From the NCBI GenBank assembly GCA_013396655.1, contig WBMV01006433.1:62001-126000 (forward strand): a stretch of 64,000 bases of DNA. Reading direction: 5' to 3'. The notes below the pieces were generated by a model. That model was not told where the DNA came from. It did not search any database and worked only from the letters and a program-made list of their open reading frames with translations. The stretch is from Campylorhamphus procurvoides. Lineage: Eukaryota; Chordata; Aves; Passeriformes; Dendrocolaptidae. The position numbers and the translations under genes were made by a program. Of the stretch, positions 1 to 12,030 are shown piece after piece; positions within the stretch are counted from its first letter, which is position 1, and each line of letters opens with the position of its first letter.

Positions 1-554
1 AGGTATTTTTATAATTATATGGCAGTCTTCTTTATGTGGTATTTACAGTTATGATTTACGTCCATATTACCATAACTATTTCCATACTTATAGACAACAT
101 GTGATAATGCTGGGAGCCAAAAGCAGCCATTTGGTAGCATTTAAAAAATGCAGAAACACTAAGAGAAAACAGGGCAGTAAAGCAGAACCCTTCTGAGTTT
201 TATCCATCTGAATAATGCAAGCCAGAGCAAAAGTGTCGTCCAATATAAACAAATGTAGAGGTTGGATTGTGGTGGTAAACTCTCTCTTTACCCATTTAAA
301 AACTCATTTTTGAGCTGGGAGCTAAAAAGATGGGCTCAGAGAAGAGTAGTGTTGCCCTACCATCTTATTCCCCCTGGGTTGCAGTGGGGAGATGGGTGTT
401 AGTGAATGCCATTCCTGCTGTGATTACATCAGGAGTCATTAAACAGTAAATTATTTATCATGACAGTGCCTGCAAGCACCACCATAGTGAAGGCCTGGGT
501 CAGAATTTCCATTATAAACCCCAGTGTGGGGTGATGGGCATAACTGGAACACAT

Positions 555-624
555 TAAAAAAAAACCAACAAAGAAACCATAAGCAAAGCAAAACAAACAA
601 AAAAAAAAAAAAAAGGAAAAAGGT
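555..624. repeat. A-rich low-complexity tract with A16 run
   Basis: An A-rich stretch contains an uninterrupted A16 at 599-614, preceded by CAAA/AACA units. The reverse-strand translation is a run of F and L codons, so the 90-codon frame on the minus strand at 451-723 is low-complexity artefact. I see no retrotransposon body attached to it. Confidence 0.8.
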
Positions 625-3600
625 GAATATCAGTGCATGATGAGTTACTTCCCAAATCAGTATGCTGCATTTATGAGGTTTCACAAATATGTCTGAAATA
701 AACACATTTGTTAACAAAAACATGTTTTGGCACTAAGGTTTTTGTGCATTGTTTACCCCCAGTTCTGTAAAGATGGAGTCTTTCCATAATGTAAAGCTTT
801 TCAGAAGGCTTTTGGCAAATGGGTGTTATGTGTTCTTAGCTACTTAAGTCAAAGCCTTATCTCATTTACTCTGGATCAGTCCAGCATGAATCCACTTATT
901 CTGCACCATAAGCATAAAATCACTGGATTTTCATTTTTAATGTCACCAAATTAAAACAAAACAAACAAATAAAAGCCCTGATGATTCAAGCCAAATTGTT
1001 CTTCCATTTATGCTGGTGAAGTTACCGAGGTTTTATGTAGGTGTAAATTGCAGCAAATCTTTTACTTGGCTTTAAACAAGTTTCCAGCACGTGTCTTCAC
1101 ATCCTGCTCTTCAGGAGTGAGTTGACTGAGATGAGGTGAAAGCAGAAATGGGGACTCAAAAATTTCAGAATTAATCTGAGTGAAATGATGGTTTTCACCT
1201 ATTATGACTAAGTGAATCTTTGTGGTGTGCTGGGGATTTAAGGTACTGTAGAACTGAAATCATGCATGTGTTCTTGTACTGAAACATCAAGGTGGCCTTT
1301 TAATCTGAAACCCAAGTAATGATGATTTAACTGTGTAGATCTCAGACCGCACAGCTTTTCTAGTTTGATAGTTGACTTCTCAATGCAAAAGAGCTATCAC
1401 AGCCCTGACTCCTTTTGACTGTCAGGGACAGTTTTATGCTCCTCAGATAAACCTTATTTAGTACAGTTGAGAGGGAAAGGCTGGTTTTGAGCTTCCTGGT
1501 TGTGGTGGTAATTTCTGGAGGGTGAGGCAAAAACAAGAGCTAACTCTGATAGCCTTTCAAGTAAAAAAAGAGGCAGATCATATATTCTGAAGTGTAATGG
1601 AAAGAATCCTCCCTCAATTCTTCCTTTATGTTTTCTGTCGTGGAGCTTTATCATATGTACTTGGTAGCACCCTCCTATTTTTAAGGTTCTACCGCACTTT
1701 CCATTATAGAGCTCTATTTTCAGTTCCTTACATCTTTGCCAAGCTTCAGCCATCTGGGCTGAGATTCTCTGAGGCAGATGTCTGCCTGAGGCTGAGATCC
1801 TTTGGAAAATTTATACGTCAGTGTGGGTTATCCTTTCTGTATCACAGTAACTTGACCCACTGTGAAGATTCTCCCAAAAGTGAACATAAAAATCTTGATG
1901 TAAAACACTCGAGCTTCTTCTAAATTTGAGCAAAAAAATTGGACAGAAATGGAATATTATCTGCCAGTCTTTAGACCCAGAGGCCTCATCCAAAATGTAG
2001 TGAACTCAGCAGGAAGCTTTCACATGGATCAGGCCCCGATTTTTAATGGGTGAGGGAACAGAGAATTTCACATAGTGAACATTTGCCAGGATGCAATTCA
2101 CCACCATAAATCAAACGTTAAATAATTCCAAAGCCCAATAAATGAGCATGCAGATGGCAGTGTCTGCTCCCCAGTGACCGCACTGACTGTTGATTAGGAT
2201 CCAGCGTGAATAGTTCGATCTCATTTATAGCAGTCTCAAGGATTGCTCTGATTAGGCCATTGGTGCAATCTAGTTGTGTTTCTGCTCTCTTGGCTGAAAC
2301 TGCTCTGGTGGAAGAAACCCATCCAGCAGATGTTGCCCATGACACCCTGGAGTGTGCTGTGATTGGGGCAGGCAGGGGCTCCCAGCCATATCAGCTGGGT
2401 TCAAACCTTACCTTTAGTAAGAAAGGAGAAGAGTCACTTGCAGAAGATGTACTACTCCGCGTTAGAACTCCTTGAGAAGAGCTGGTGGGTTAACTGTGAA
2501 TACCAAGGAAGACAGAAACAGCAAAGTGACTTAGGGCTGCTGGGAAACAACAGAGCCTTTGGGAAGGGAATCTTTCACGGTCCATTACAAGGTTGGAAAT
2601 CTAATTCATATTGATGCACCCCAGCTGTTTAACCTTCAGGGAAAAGGTCCCAGTAACAGCCGTGTTGACCAAAAGGGCGGTGCTTGAGGGAGCCTGTCCA
2701 TCCCTGTTCTCCACCAAAATCTTCCCAGCATCACAACTGGTTTTAACCAAAATTGAGGAAAGGGTCGTGAGCTTACAGACATTGATTTCCTGTAAGTTTC
2801 AGAGGAAATAAGTGCCTGGGTGGAGGACAGACACTCTGTTAATCCTCCTGCTCCCAGAAGAAAAGAATACAGCGTGAGTGAGCATGGCTCTTCTCAGGTG
2901 CCAGAGAGTCCAGCCCCAAATGTGTAGGAGTCAAAGCTCTGGTAGTTCTGTTGTTTATGATGCAATAAAGAAATTTGTTTACTATTGCTGGGTAAAAAAA
3001 AAAAATTACTTTAAGAGTATTTTGGAAATTTTTACTCCTTTTTTTTTTTTTAAATAAAATGTCAGATCCTCCCATGAAGAGCTTTAATCTGAATGTCCAA
3101 AGAATAACAGAAATTAAATCAGCTGCAAGTATTTGAGTTCTGTTTTGTGTGATTTTTAATAGCTTATTCTAAATAAACAAGAAGTTCTACATGATCCTGG
3201 GCCCCAAAACAAATTGCCTTTATTTAGTAATGTGAAAATTGAGTATTTCAACTATCCTTCTATCCTGTTCAAATGAAAAAGGATTAAAGTGTATAAATTC
3301 ATTACACCTGCCTTTTCTTGAGAGCAGTGTTTTAAAAATTGTAATTTTCTAATGGGAAAAAAAAAAGTAATTTGAATGGTTTTTGCAGCCTCCAATTGTT
3401 GCAGATGTTCAACCGTGTAATTTAGAAAGCTATTTTCAAAAACAGATTTTGTAGTTCTTCTTAGTTGGTTATAGCTGAACACTGCAAGTGCTGCCCTCCC
3501 TACAGACAAGTTAAGAATTTTTCTTTGGAACGTTTCTCCATCAGAAAAGTTACAATTTTTTTCCAATTGAATATTTTTTGAGGAAGTGTCACATTCTGTG

Positions 3601-4071
3601 GAACTGTGTTTTAAATTTCATACTGAAAAAAAAAGTGTTTCCAGGTTTTGCACTTCAGAACAATTTTCTGAAAATGAGAACTGGGATGAAATACTCTGAT
3701 ATTCTGAGCATTTGAGTTGGACATGTTTATTTCTAATTTAATTTTTTTTAATTCATATTTCATTCTGGTTTTGAATGAAAGACATTCTGGCATAATGAAG
3801 AATTCACAGAAAATACAAATAACTTTTTCTAAAGGAAAAAGATTGATTTTCCTCTAGTACTCTTTACTACAGAATTATTGTAGTTATTTCAACTACCCCA
3901 TTTTTCTGATCAGTGATTTATAAGGCAGAGGTAGCATTATTTGAATGCCATGTAATATTGACCTCTAATTCCTCTTGATCAGGAAAAGTACACTGGAAAA
4001 AATCCATATTTATATTATTCATATGGTTACCAGAATGACAGCTGGATTTATGTTTCATGCAAGAACTGTGA

Positions 4072-4081
4072 TGCTGAGTCA
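4072..4081. promoter_or_regulatory. AP-1/MARE-like motif TGCTGAGTCA
   Basis: The ten bases match the core plus one flank of a Maf recognition element (TGCTGAGTCAGCA), the type bound by small Maf/NF-E2/AP-1 factors. The right flank continues GAGG rather than GCA, so the palindrome is incomplete. There is no promoter nearby, and single motifs of this length arise by chance, so function is only a possibility. Confidence 0.2.
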
Positions 4082-5157
4082 GAGGAAACATCTCTTTAAT
4101 CCTGGAGCTATTCTGTTGCTGCTGATATCCAGCACTGGATGCTGAGGGATGGACTAGAAGAACAGACTGAGTCTAATTTGCTGTAACTAATCTCTGGGTG
4201 TTTGCAATGGACTATATATAATAAGCAGTACGAAGAATACTGCTGTACAAGGCAAGCTACAGGATGACAGCACTCTGTGAAAGAAAAATAAAAAACTGAA
4301 AAAAATTACCAAGACACACTGGAGTGCCGTGGCAACCTGCCCTGATGTGTTGGCTGTATCTAGGGAAGAAAATCTTCACTCAATAGTAAATTCACAAAAA
4401 AGACTCCATGTAAAAGCTTGTAAGGTGAGGGAGAGAGAAACTGAAAAACCTCTTCTCCTTGCGTTTACCACCAGCTTGTCATTTTTGAAGTATAGCTTTA
4501 AATTTTATGTAGGAGGAAAAAAGCAAGGAGGTCAGTAATACATGTTTACCTCTACAGCATAATTACTTTTCCTACTAGTAAATAATGTTGATAAATCATA
4601 TTCATATTTTTCCTGTTTAGATGTTTGGGTGTTCTGGGGCATTTTAGCAGAACACATGGTCCTTTAAGTCCAGAAGAAGGGGGACTGGGTTCTGAGTCTG
4701 AGGAGAAGAGGTGTTAGTAGGTCTCAGATCTCTTCTGATCATGTAGGTACAGTGCTTAGTTTATTAAAAGCTTGATCCTTGAGTGTATTTTTAATGCAAT
4801 ATCAGAATACAGTTAAATATTACTAAATCACTGTGAAGTTTATGTAGGGTTTTATGGTCTTGTTATTGAAGAACTGTGCTTTTTTCATTATGAGCCCATA
4901 TTTTTCACAGGTTAAAATGCCTGTGAAGTAAACTGTCTGCTGTCATGCCAGGCCATAGCCAGCATTCTCAGTTCTATAGCAGTGATGCCATAAAATACCT
5001 TGGGAACACAGGGTAATTCAGCTTGCAGGAGACCTCAGGAGGTTGTGAAGTCATTGCAGCAACCCCACCATCTCTACTGTGTCTGTCATACTTCTCTAGT
5101 AATACTGTGTAAGAATGCAATGAACAAATAAGTGCTGGAAATGTGCTGACAGGCTTT

Positions 5158-5452
5158 CACAGAATCCCAGAGTCATTTAGGTTGGAAAAGACGACTGCCA
5201 CGTCCAGTTATTTCTTGAACAATTCCAGGGACAGTGACTCCACCACCTTCCTGGGCAGCCCCTTCCAATGACTGACAACCCCTCCCATGAAAAAAATATT
5301 CCTGATGTTCAACCTAAACCTCTCCTGGCGCAGCTTGAGGCCATTTCCTCTTGTCCTATTCCCTGGGAGAAGAGGCTGACCCCCACCTGGCTACACCTTT
5401 CTTTCAGGTAGTTGTAGAGGGTGATAAGATCTCTCGTGCTTGCTCCTCTTTA
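5158..5452 (-). mobile_element. CR1 LINE fragment, 3' part (truncated)
   Basis: Read on the plus strand it begins with acagaatcccagagtcattt and gttggaaaagac, which is the reverse complement of the CR1 3' end. It then continues with ccttcctgggcagcc, ttgtcctattccctggga and gtagttgtagagggtgataag, all recognisable CR1 3'-region segments. The element therefore lies on the minus strand. Only about 0.3 kb remains, as is usual for 5'-truncated avian CR1 copies, and the far edge near 5450 is blurred. No intact reverse transcriptase is present. The small open frame over its distal part is not a gene. Confidence 0.93.
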
Positions 5453-8400
5453 AGGACCATCATGAAGGACCAAACTGGCAGGTCTGTGTTTCTTTCTCAG
5501 ATCTGCAGCCCTCAGTTAAATGGCACATGTGGACCATGGCAGTGTCCTGAGCCTCTGTGTTGTCAAAAGCTGTCAACTAGAAATACTGAAAATTCGGTGG
5601 TATTTTCTCTTCTAAAATATGCTAACAAAAATGGGAGGCTATAACTGACATAAAAAGGACTGTTTTTTAAGAGGTGAAGGATACAGCAAGGCATGTAAAG
5701 CAACTTTAACAGGTATGGAATATGGCCAAAACAGTGTCATTTAAAATGTGAGCTAGTACAGGATGATGCTGTTCCTGCCAGGTCAGGTTAAATGCCTGAC
5801 CAGACCTCCATGTGGATTCACGGTCTGCCTCACACAGCTTCCATGCCCCTTCAGGAGCAGAGATTGCAGACTATCAGCTCTGCGATAATATCACAAATCT
5901 CCTACTCCCTGGCATATTTCTGAAGGCTTCTGTATTTGAAAGCATTCAGTTACGGGATATTAAGGAAACTTTCCAGTCTGACCATGCAGGAGCTGCTCTG
6001 GCAGTCACACTCCCATCACCAGAGACTTCCACTGCTGGGATCCAAGCCCCTTCACTGTGGGCAGCTCCAGTCATTGAAGGGTCCCCACTTGGCTCCCCAC
6101 ACATCCCACTCAGATGGTCAGAACAGGCTTCCTTCCCCGTGCTGCCCCAGATTTCCCATAGCAGATGTCTGGTTCCATAAAGCCATTTATTCACAGCACA
6201 ATAACACAGAAACAGTTCAAAGAGTGGTGCCTCCGAGGTGGATTTTGTACCCTCACATCCACCCACACTTAGGTCTCGCTCTTCCTCCTGAGTCTTCAGA
6301 TCCTGCATCCATCCACATCCATCCACCTTGCTGGCATTACCCATCTTCATCTCCTTTGTTATCCAAAACATCAGCAATTCCCAACTCCTAATGTGTCTCT
6401 CAGTGTCCATTCACCTGGCTGGCATCATCCACCTCCCTGCCCTTATCCCAAAAGGTTGGCAGTTCCCGGCCTCGTCTCAGTCCCCCGCCCATCAGCAGCT
6501 CAATCCACACCTCTATCTGGAGCTTGCGAGTCAGGCTACCTGGACCAAATGTGCTCCTCAACAGTGAGATTTCTTAAAATTGCCTGGCGCTAGCCCTTGC
6601 TGTGGAGGTACACATGGAAAGCAGAAATTCTGACACCTCAAAACCCAAAAATAGGATGAACATGAAATGCACAGTGTGTATTTAAAATGTGAGGCTTTTT
6701 GAGACAGTCTGGTTGTGCTGACTGTAAGCAGCTGTAACAGACACTGATTTATATCCCTTCACATTGTGCAGGGAAGGCAGAAAAAGCAGCTGAAGGGACA
6801 TGAATATGGTCAAATGACTAAAGCACTCTGATCTCCCTGCCACGGTCAATACATCGCCAGCTTCACTGCACTTAGGATGTTTATCAGCAGCTCAGGTATC
6901 TCCCAAGCAGCAGGCACTGCCATCAGGACATACCCTAGGAGGCAGCAGAAGCCCACGTTCTTTCCCAGCAACTCAAAAACACATCACCCGTCTTTAAATT
7001 TCCTCCTCGGCCTTACCACGAGATGCCTGTTAATGTTAGTTTGTTACTGGCTCCCAAGGTGCTTCAGCATCTTTGCACAACTTTTCACCATATGTACCTG
7101 GAGAGTTCTGAAAGCCACAAGCAGCAAGTCTCCCAGCCTGGGGAAGGCTGAGGCTGGAACTCATAATAGGATTGGGTGGGTACCATGCAGAGAGCCTTAA
7201 CATCTTTGTGCAGTGTTCGGTTTGCCTCAGTATTTGCAGATGAACAGAAGAAATGGCTGTTTTCTCCACTTTAATTTCAAAATTCTGTAGTACCATCGAA
7301 AGAGGATGGTCCTTGGTGAGCACCCAGAAACAGAAGCACAGCAGTCATTTCCCAGCACCACAACACATACCTGAAGTTAGTCTGGGCAAGCCAGTTAGAA
7401 ATCATTTTTTGAAGGGCAGGAGGACTATGCATAAAGAGTACGCTCACCACAAAGCTAAATTTATAAGTGTGATTACCATATAAATGGGATATCCAGCTTC
7501 AGAAATGAATGGCTAGGTAAGCAAGACCACAGTGGTGCCCTCAGGATATGCATTTCTGTGCCCCCCTCAGCTCTGACCTCTCCATTCACCCTCATCATTA
7601 AATGAGTGGGCAGCTGCCCCAGGGTAACAGCATCGGTGCAGTGTGGGGTGAAGGCAGCTGAGAGGTGGGGAGATGCTGGAAGGTGAGGTCAGGGCAGGGA
7701 AATGCTAGTTTGACAGAGGAGAAGGATGGTGGTGGAACATGAAGTTGCTCTTGCTGGATGTAGAAGTTGCAAATAAATTAGGTTTTCTTTGAGAATTTTG
7801 GAGCCTGATCTCAGAATCATACTTCAGTCCAGGTTTCAGTTGAGCAAGGTCCTGCAGCCTTGCATGGCTCTACCTTAGTCAACAGATTTTGGGTATATGT
7901 TAACTGAGTATGTAGTTGCATGGATTGGTCAATATATAGACCTCTGACTTAAATTTTTAATTTTTGCATCTACACTTCTTTTCCTGGCTATCTTTTATAT
8001 TTTATGCATTTCAGCCTCCATTTTTTAGAGTCTAAAAAGAGCTTAAAGTGCTCTATGAATACTGAATATTGCTCCTATTGCTGACTGAAGCTTTGGCTAG
8101 GTACTCTAAGCTCTCCTCCTGTAGCACATTCTGAACTCACTGTCCAGAGGAACAAAAAAAATTGAAACCAAAACATTGTTTCTGATGCTGAGAACAGCAA
8201 GTGGGTCAGATCCTGGAGTCCCAATGAGTTTTGCTCTGATCTGGGATTGCAAAAATAGACTCCTGATGCTGTGGTAAAACATATCTGCTTGGGGGGTGAG
8301 ACACTGAATGGTGACAGGAACTGCTGTAAAGCCAACACAACTTTAATGTGTAGGGAATAGAGTACTACATATGCTGCTGTGTGATTTCCTTCTTTGGCTT

Positions 8401-8544
8401 GGAAGGCAAAAAATGAAATGCATCTATTTGGAAGGTAATTTTCAATCCCCAAAAATATCTTCTCTGCATTTACTTAATTTTGCAAGCTGGTTGGGCAGGC
8501 TGACCATAGCTCAGACTGCCAGGAGTACAAGTTATGTCATTCAG
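5453..8544. other. Non-coding sequence with a GC-richer block
   Basis: The block from about 5800 to 6600 is richer in C and carries overlapping open frames of 120-154 codons on both strands. None has a recognisable domain, and the opposing frames argue for chance openness in a stop-poor C-rich segment. A diverged tandem duplication lies inside it (annotated separately). From 6600 to 8544 I see ordinary unique sequence. A string at 7801-7816 (gagcctgatctcagaat) resembles the tail of old amniote repeats. Confidence 0.6.
6318..6482. repeat. Diverged two-copy tandem duplication (~88 and ~77 bp)
   Basis: Copy 1 starts at 6318 (TCCATCCACC then TTGCTGGCAT) and copy 2 at 6406 (TCCATTCACC then TGGCTGGCAT). 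Both continue through a tTATCCaaAA element, then CAGcAaTTCCC or CAGTTCCC, and then a CTC-rich end. The copies differ at many positions and by indels, so the duplication is old. It lies within overlapping open frames on both strands and helps keep them open. No known repeat family is recognised. Confidence 0.6.
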
Positions 8545-8584
8545 CAGAAAACTCCCTTGTGCTCACACAAGGGAGTTTCATTTG
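8545..8584. other. Perfect 13-bp inverted repeat with CTCA tetraloop
   Basis: The left arm AAACTCCCTTGTG (8549-8561) and the right arm CACAAGGGAGTTT (8566-8578) are exact reverse complements around the loop CTCA. Beyond a 2-nt bulge, four further pairs (one G-U) are possible between 8545-8548 and 8581-8584. It is the strongest perfect short-loop hairpin I found. It is too short for a typical pre-miRNA and has no adjacent transposon signature that I recognise. Confidence 0.85.
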
Positions 8585-11500
8585 AGTATTTTTTTCCTCT
8601 TCTTTCTTTCTCCTCCAAGGGTATCCATACAGAGAGAGGTCACAAAATAGAAGTAAACTGTAGCCAACAAAGTTCAGATTTTGAAATTTTAAAAAAACCC
8701 GGTACACTTATTAAAATTTCTTGTTAATGAGGTCATTTATGTCAGGGCAGGAAATGTACAAAATAGCACAGGATAGAAAAATCTAGACACTGTAAAACAC
8801 GCCAACAAATTTGGCACATGCATTACTCCCTTAATATGCCCCCAATGTAATCTATAGATCCCACAAGTGACCACACTATGTTTATGTATGTAAAAACTCC
8901 TATATATGTAACACTCATAAGAGTAGCAATTTTACTAGTGGGAAAAGATTATTGTGGTCTTTTTATATAGCATATAGGTTTACTTAAGAATGAGTCCTTG
9001 TAGAAGAATGCAGGACCATGAAAAACTGTTAAAATGTCATGATTATATTAATTTCATACTTAAAGGAATACTTCACTTCAAGTTATGGCTCCAAAATTAC
9101 ACTGCTCATTCATGATGTTTTTAATGTATAATTGGCTGCCTTCAAAAATGTCACAGTAGGAGGAAAAAAAAGTTCATTTTCCTTGGCATGTGTACTGTTG
9201 CTATTCCTGTGTTCATTTGGCTTGGCTCGGGTAACGAAATGCTGCAGTCTGAAATAACTTTTTATATGTTGACATGTGCATTTAACTAGAATAAGCAGGC
9301 AGAGTGGACCAAGTTGGATTCAGCAATGAACAAAATATATCTTGTATTTAGTGTATTTGCCTCCATTTATGATTCTTTTGTTTCTTTGTTGTAATGGCAT
9401 ACATGCACCTCCAAGGTGCACACAGCCCCAGCACAAAGATTGGGCAGCAAGGTAACATTAATGGGGGGAGGAGGGAAGTCTAAGAAGAACAAACAGGAAA
9501 AGATGGATGCAATTTTATCTCTTGAATAAAAAGTTGGGAGAGGAATACGATTGATCTGTTTAGCCAAAAAAAGCCTGTTGTTTCCCAGAGCAAATAGATC
9601 TTTGTTGACTGTCCCTCAGTCTGGGCTAAGGAGAAACCTCTAAAGTCTCACACATGTTAAGCTGGATTCTTGAAACCTCATCTCATGTTCACCCCCTAAC
9701 TTGGCCTGAGTATTCATTTCTAGGATTGTGTTGGGTCTTCCACTGAGCTCCAGGTACTGAATTTGACCTGCTGGTCTGATCTCTAAATCATGAACCACTG
9801 ATATCTGTGTTTGACAACAAGCACAGGAAAAAGGCCCTATTCCTGCACTGCAGGTGCAGGAATGCTGCTGTGTGGGGCCAGACTGGGGAGCACTTCACCC
9901 CCATACAGTTTCTGCCCCCCATCTCAACCCCAGCACACAACTTGGCATGCAGGTCTCTCCTGCCAGAAGGCATCTGCAGGGAGCCAGAGCTCAGCAGCAG
10001 CAGCTCTGCAATGTGCATGATGTGGGTGTGGACAGGTGACAGCTTTAGTGCAAAGTCTTCTGCTCTGAGGCTGCAGGTGTGTGGCTCAAAACAGTTTACT
10101 GGTTCATGGCACATCTCCTCTGAAACTGAGATTTTCCTCCAGGTCCAGCTCAGAGGGGTGTCCCATAGTTTGAACTGTGGTTATGTGACAGCATCTGGAC
10201 CTTGCTCAGAGAAAATCCTGAATGCTTGCAGGGGTGCAGCTCTAGTGCTTAAAGGTGAGGAGACAAATAAGAAGAATCCCAAGGAAATTTTGTAGGCAGT
10301 CCCATGATTCTGAATGTCTGGGTCTTTTTGCCTTAGCCATTATGGTGTCATACTTTTAGAAATGCTTTCTGGATTTTCCTGGATCATTTTTTCTGGGGAA
10401 AAAATATCCTTCTGTACCCACCTCCTTACACTCCTATGAGCCTGACAAACAACCCCAGAAGAACAGATAGCTGTGCACTGTGAGATGTCTGGAAGGCAGG
10501 CATTAAAGATCAGCAGTGGGTAGTTCTGTGCTTGTTTTTCAAACTAAGCAAAAAACACCTTATTCGGTTATAAACAGGAAACCTGGGCCAAGTTTGTAGA
10601 GGTTCATGTCCAGGACCACTCCCTAGATGAGCTAAGGCTTGATGTTCTTGTCAAGATGAAAATCGTGACACACCCTGTGCCTTGCACATTGTTGGGACCT
10701 GCTCCTGACCACATCTCAGCAGGGCTTTCTGCTTTAGGTATGTTAAAATTTGGTGTGAAGAGAACTAGGGGTCAATTAGGAAAAAACAAAATCGCAGTAG
10801 AAAATGAAGGACATTTAGGAAACTTAAAAACATGCACTGAAGTCTACTGCATGAGAACCTATGATAGAAGTTCCAAAGGGGCTGGGATTTGAGGCTTTGT
10901 GTGTCACTGTGTCTCTTGTATGCATTTTCACAATAGAGTGGGAGTAAATCAAACATGGTATGAGAGCGAAAAAACAGAATTCAGCAACTACTTTACACTT
11001 ACTTTCTCACCCGTCTTTCTTTTGATACAATATTTTAGGTAGATGTTATGTTCTACATGACATCTGTTGGTCTTGCAAATGATGTCTTCTGTGCTTAAAT
11101 CCCAGGGTGGTATTTCTGTTTGGGCCACTGTTATTTCCCTTAAGTTTTTCTTCAGTGGGAATAAGGATGGAAATATAAGCCATTTTCTCACATCTGCATA
11201 TTTTATTGATTTTTCCCAGTCATATACCTGATACTGTGAGGGAAAATGATCTTCTGGGGGGTGTGTGTGTATTGACTCATTTACTAAAAGAAACCCCAAC
11301 AAATAAAGTAAGACTTTAACTGAAAATGCAAACCCTGAAGTCCTATATTCATATTTTCCTCCATGCTCAAAACTGCCATTGGGGCCTGAGGAAGTACCAC
11401 CTAGTTTTAGAATTAATCATGTGTTCTATTTCTCTCCTTTTTTTATTCCTTTTTTTTTTTTTTGCTAAGTTTCTGTCTGTCCTGTGGTGGAGGACAGATA

Positions 11501-11996
11501 ACACTGACATGAGCTGCTTTTTAAAACAGCTTTGTAGCATACAGCCAATAGATTTTGGCTTCTATGTAATTTGGGAGAATGTGTGTACCCAAGTATAGTA
11601 TTTATAAGCATTTAAGTAGTCTGAATTTTACAACTTCGTGTGCATTTATGCCTTTTAATTCTAAATGCTTACCACCCTCCACCCCCAAACTATTAATGAA
11701 GTTTGTTGTTCTTAAAATAGCAGTTCTGTTTGGAATACCTAATTGCTGGGTTTCTCTTGTTGTTCCTGCCTCAGTAAGTTGGTCAAAAAAAGCAAAGTAA
11801 GGAGCAGCCCGTGTGTCCCTGTGCTCAATGGGGACCTGTGTTCCCCCTCTGGGAGCCTCCCAGCCCTCACCGTCCTGTGGCTGAGGATCTCAGCTCCCTG
11901 TTTCAGCCACACTGCTTTTAGACCTCCCCATGACAAGCAGCAGAGACTCCACTGATGGGGACCATAAAATGGCTGCATGTCTGTTGGAGCTGAATG

Positions 11997-12030
11997 ATTT
12001 ATTTATTTATTGCTTCTATATTTATTTATT
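11997..12030 (+). repeat. Overlapping ATTTA pentamers (TTTA simple repeat)
   Basis: Two short TTTA/ATTT tracts are separated by GCTTCTATA and give several overlapping ATTTA pentamers on the plus strand. In a 3' UTR such clusters act as AU-rich mRNA-decay elements. No upstream coding exon or obvious poly(A) signal context was identified, so simple-repeat status is the safe reading. Confidence 0.5.

Larger units (their letters stand above)
1..5157. other. Non-coding AT-rich unique sequence
   Basis: I see no supported gene here. Open frames are at most about 108 codons, occur on both strands, and show no domain or codon pattern I recognise. The stretch holds homopolymer runs (A16 at 599-614, a T run near 3039-3051, an A run near 2996) and an isolated TGCTGAGTCA motif at 4072-4081. 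A short ggatcaggcccc-type string at 2026-2040 resembles the tail of old amniote repeats. The rest looks unique. It could be intergenic or intronic; the sequence alone cannot tell which. Confidence 0.7.

Noticed and set aside
5812..6410. Frames of 122, 151 and 154 codons
   Set aside because: Three frames on two strands over the same C-rich bases; a tandem duplication helps keep them open. No family recognised.
9788..10295. 108- and 162-codon frames on opposite strands
   Set aside because: Mutually overlapping in antisense, no known motif, located in a GC-richer patch where chance open frames are longer.
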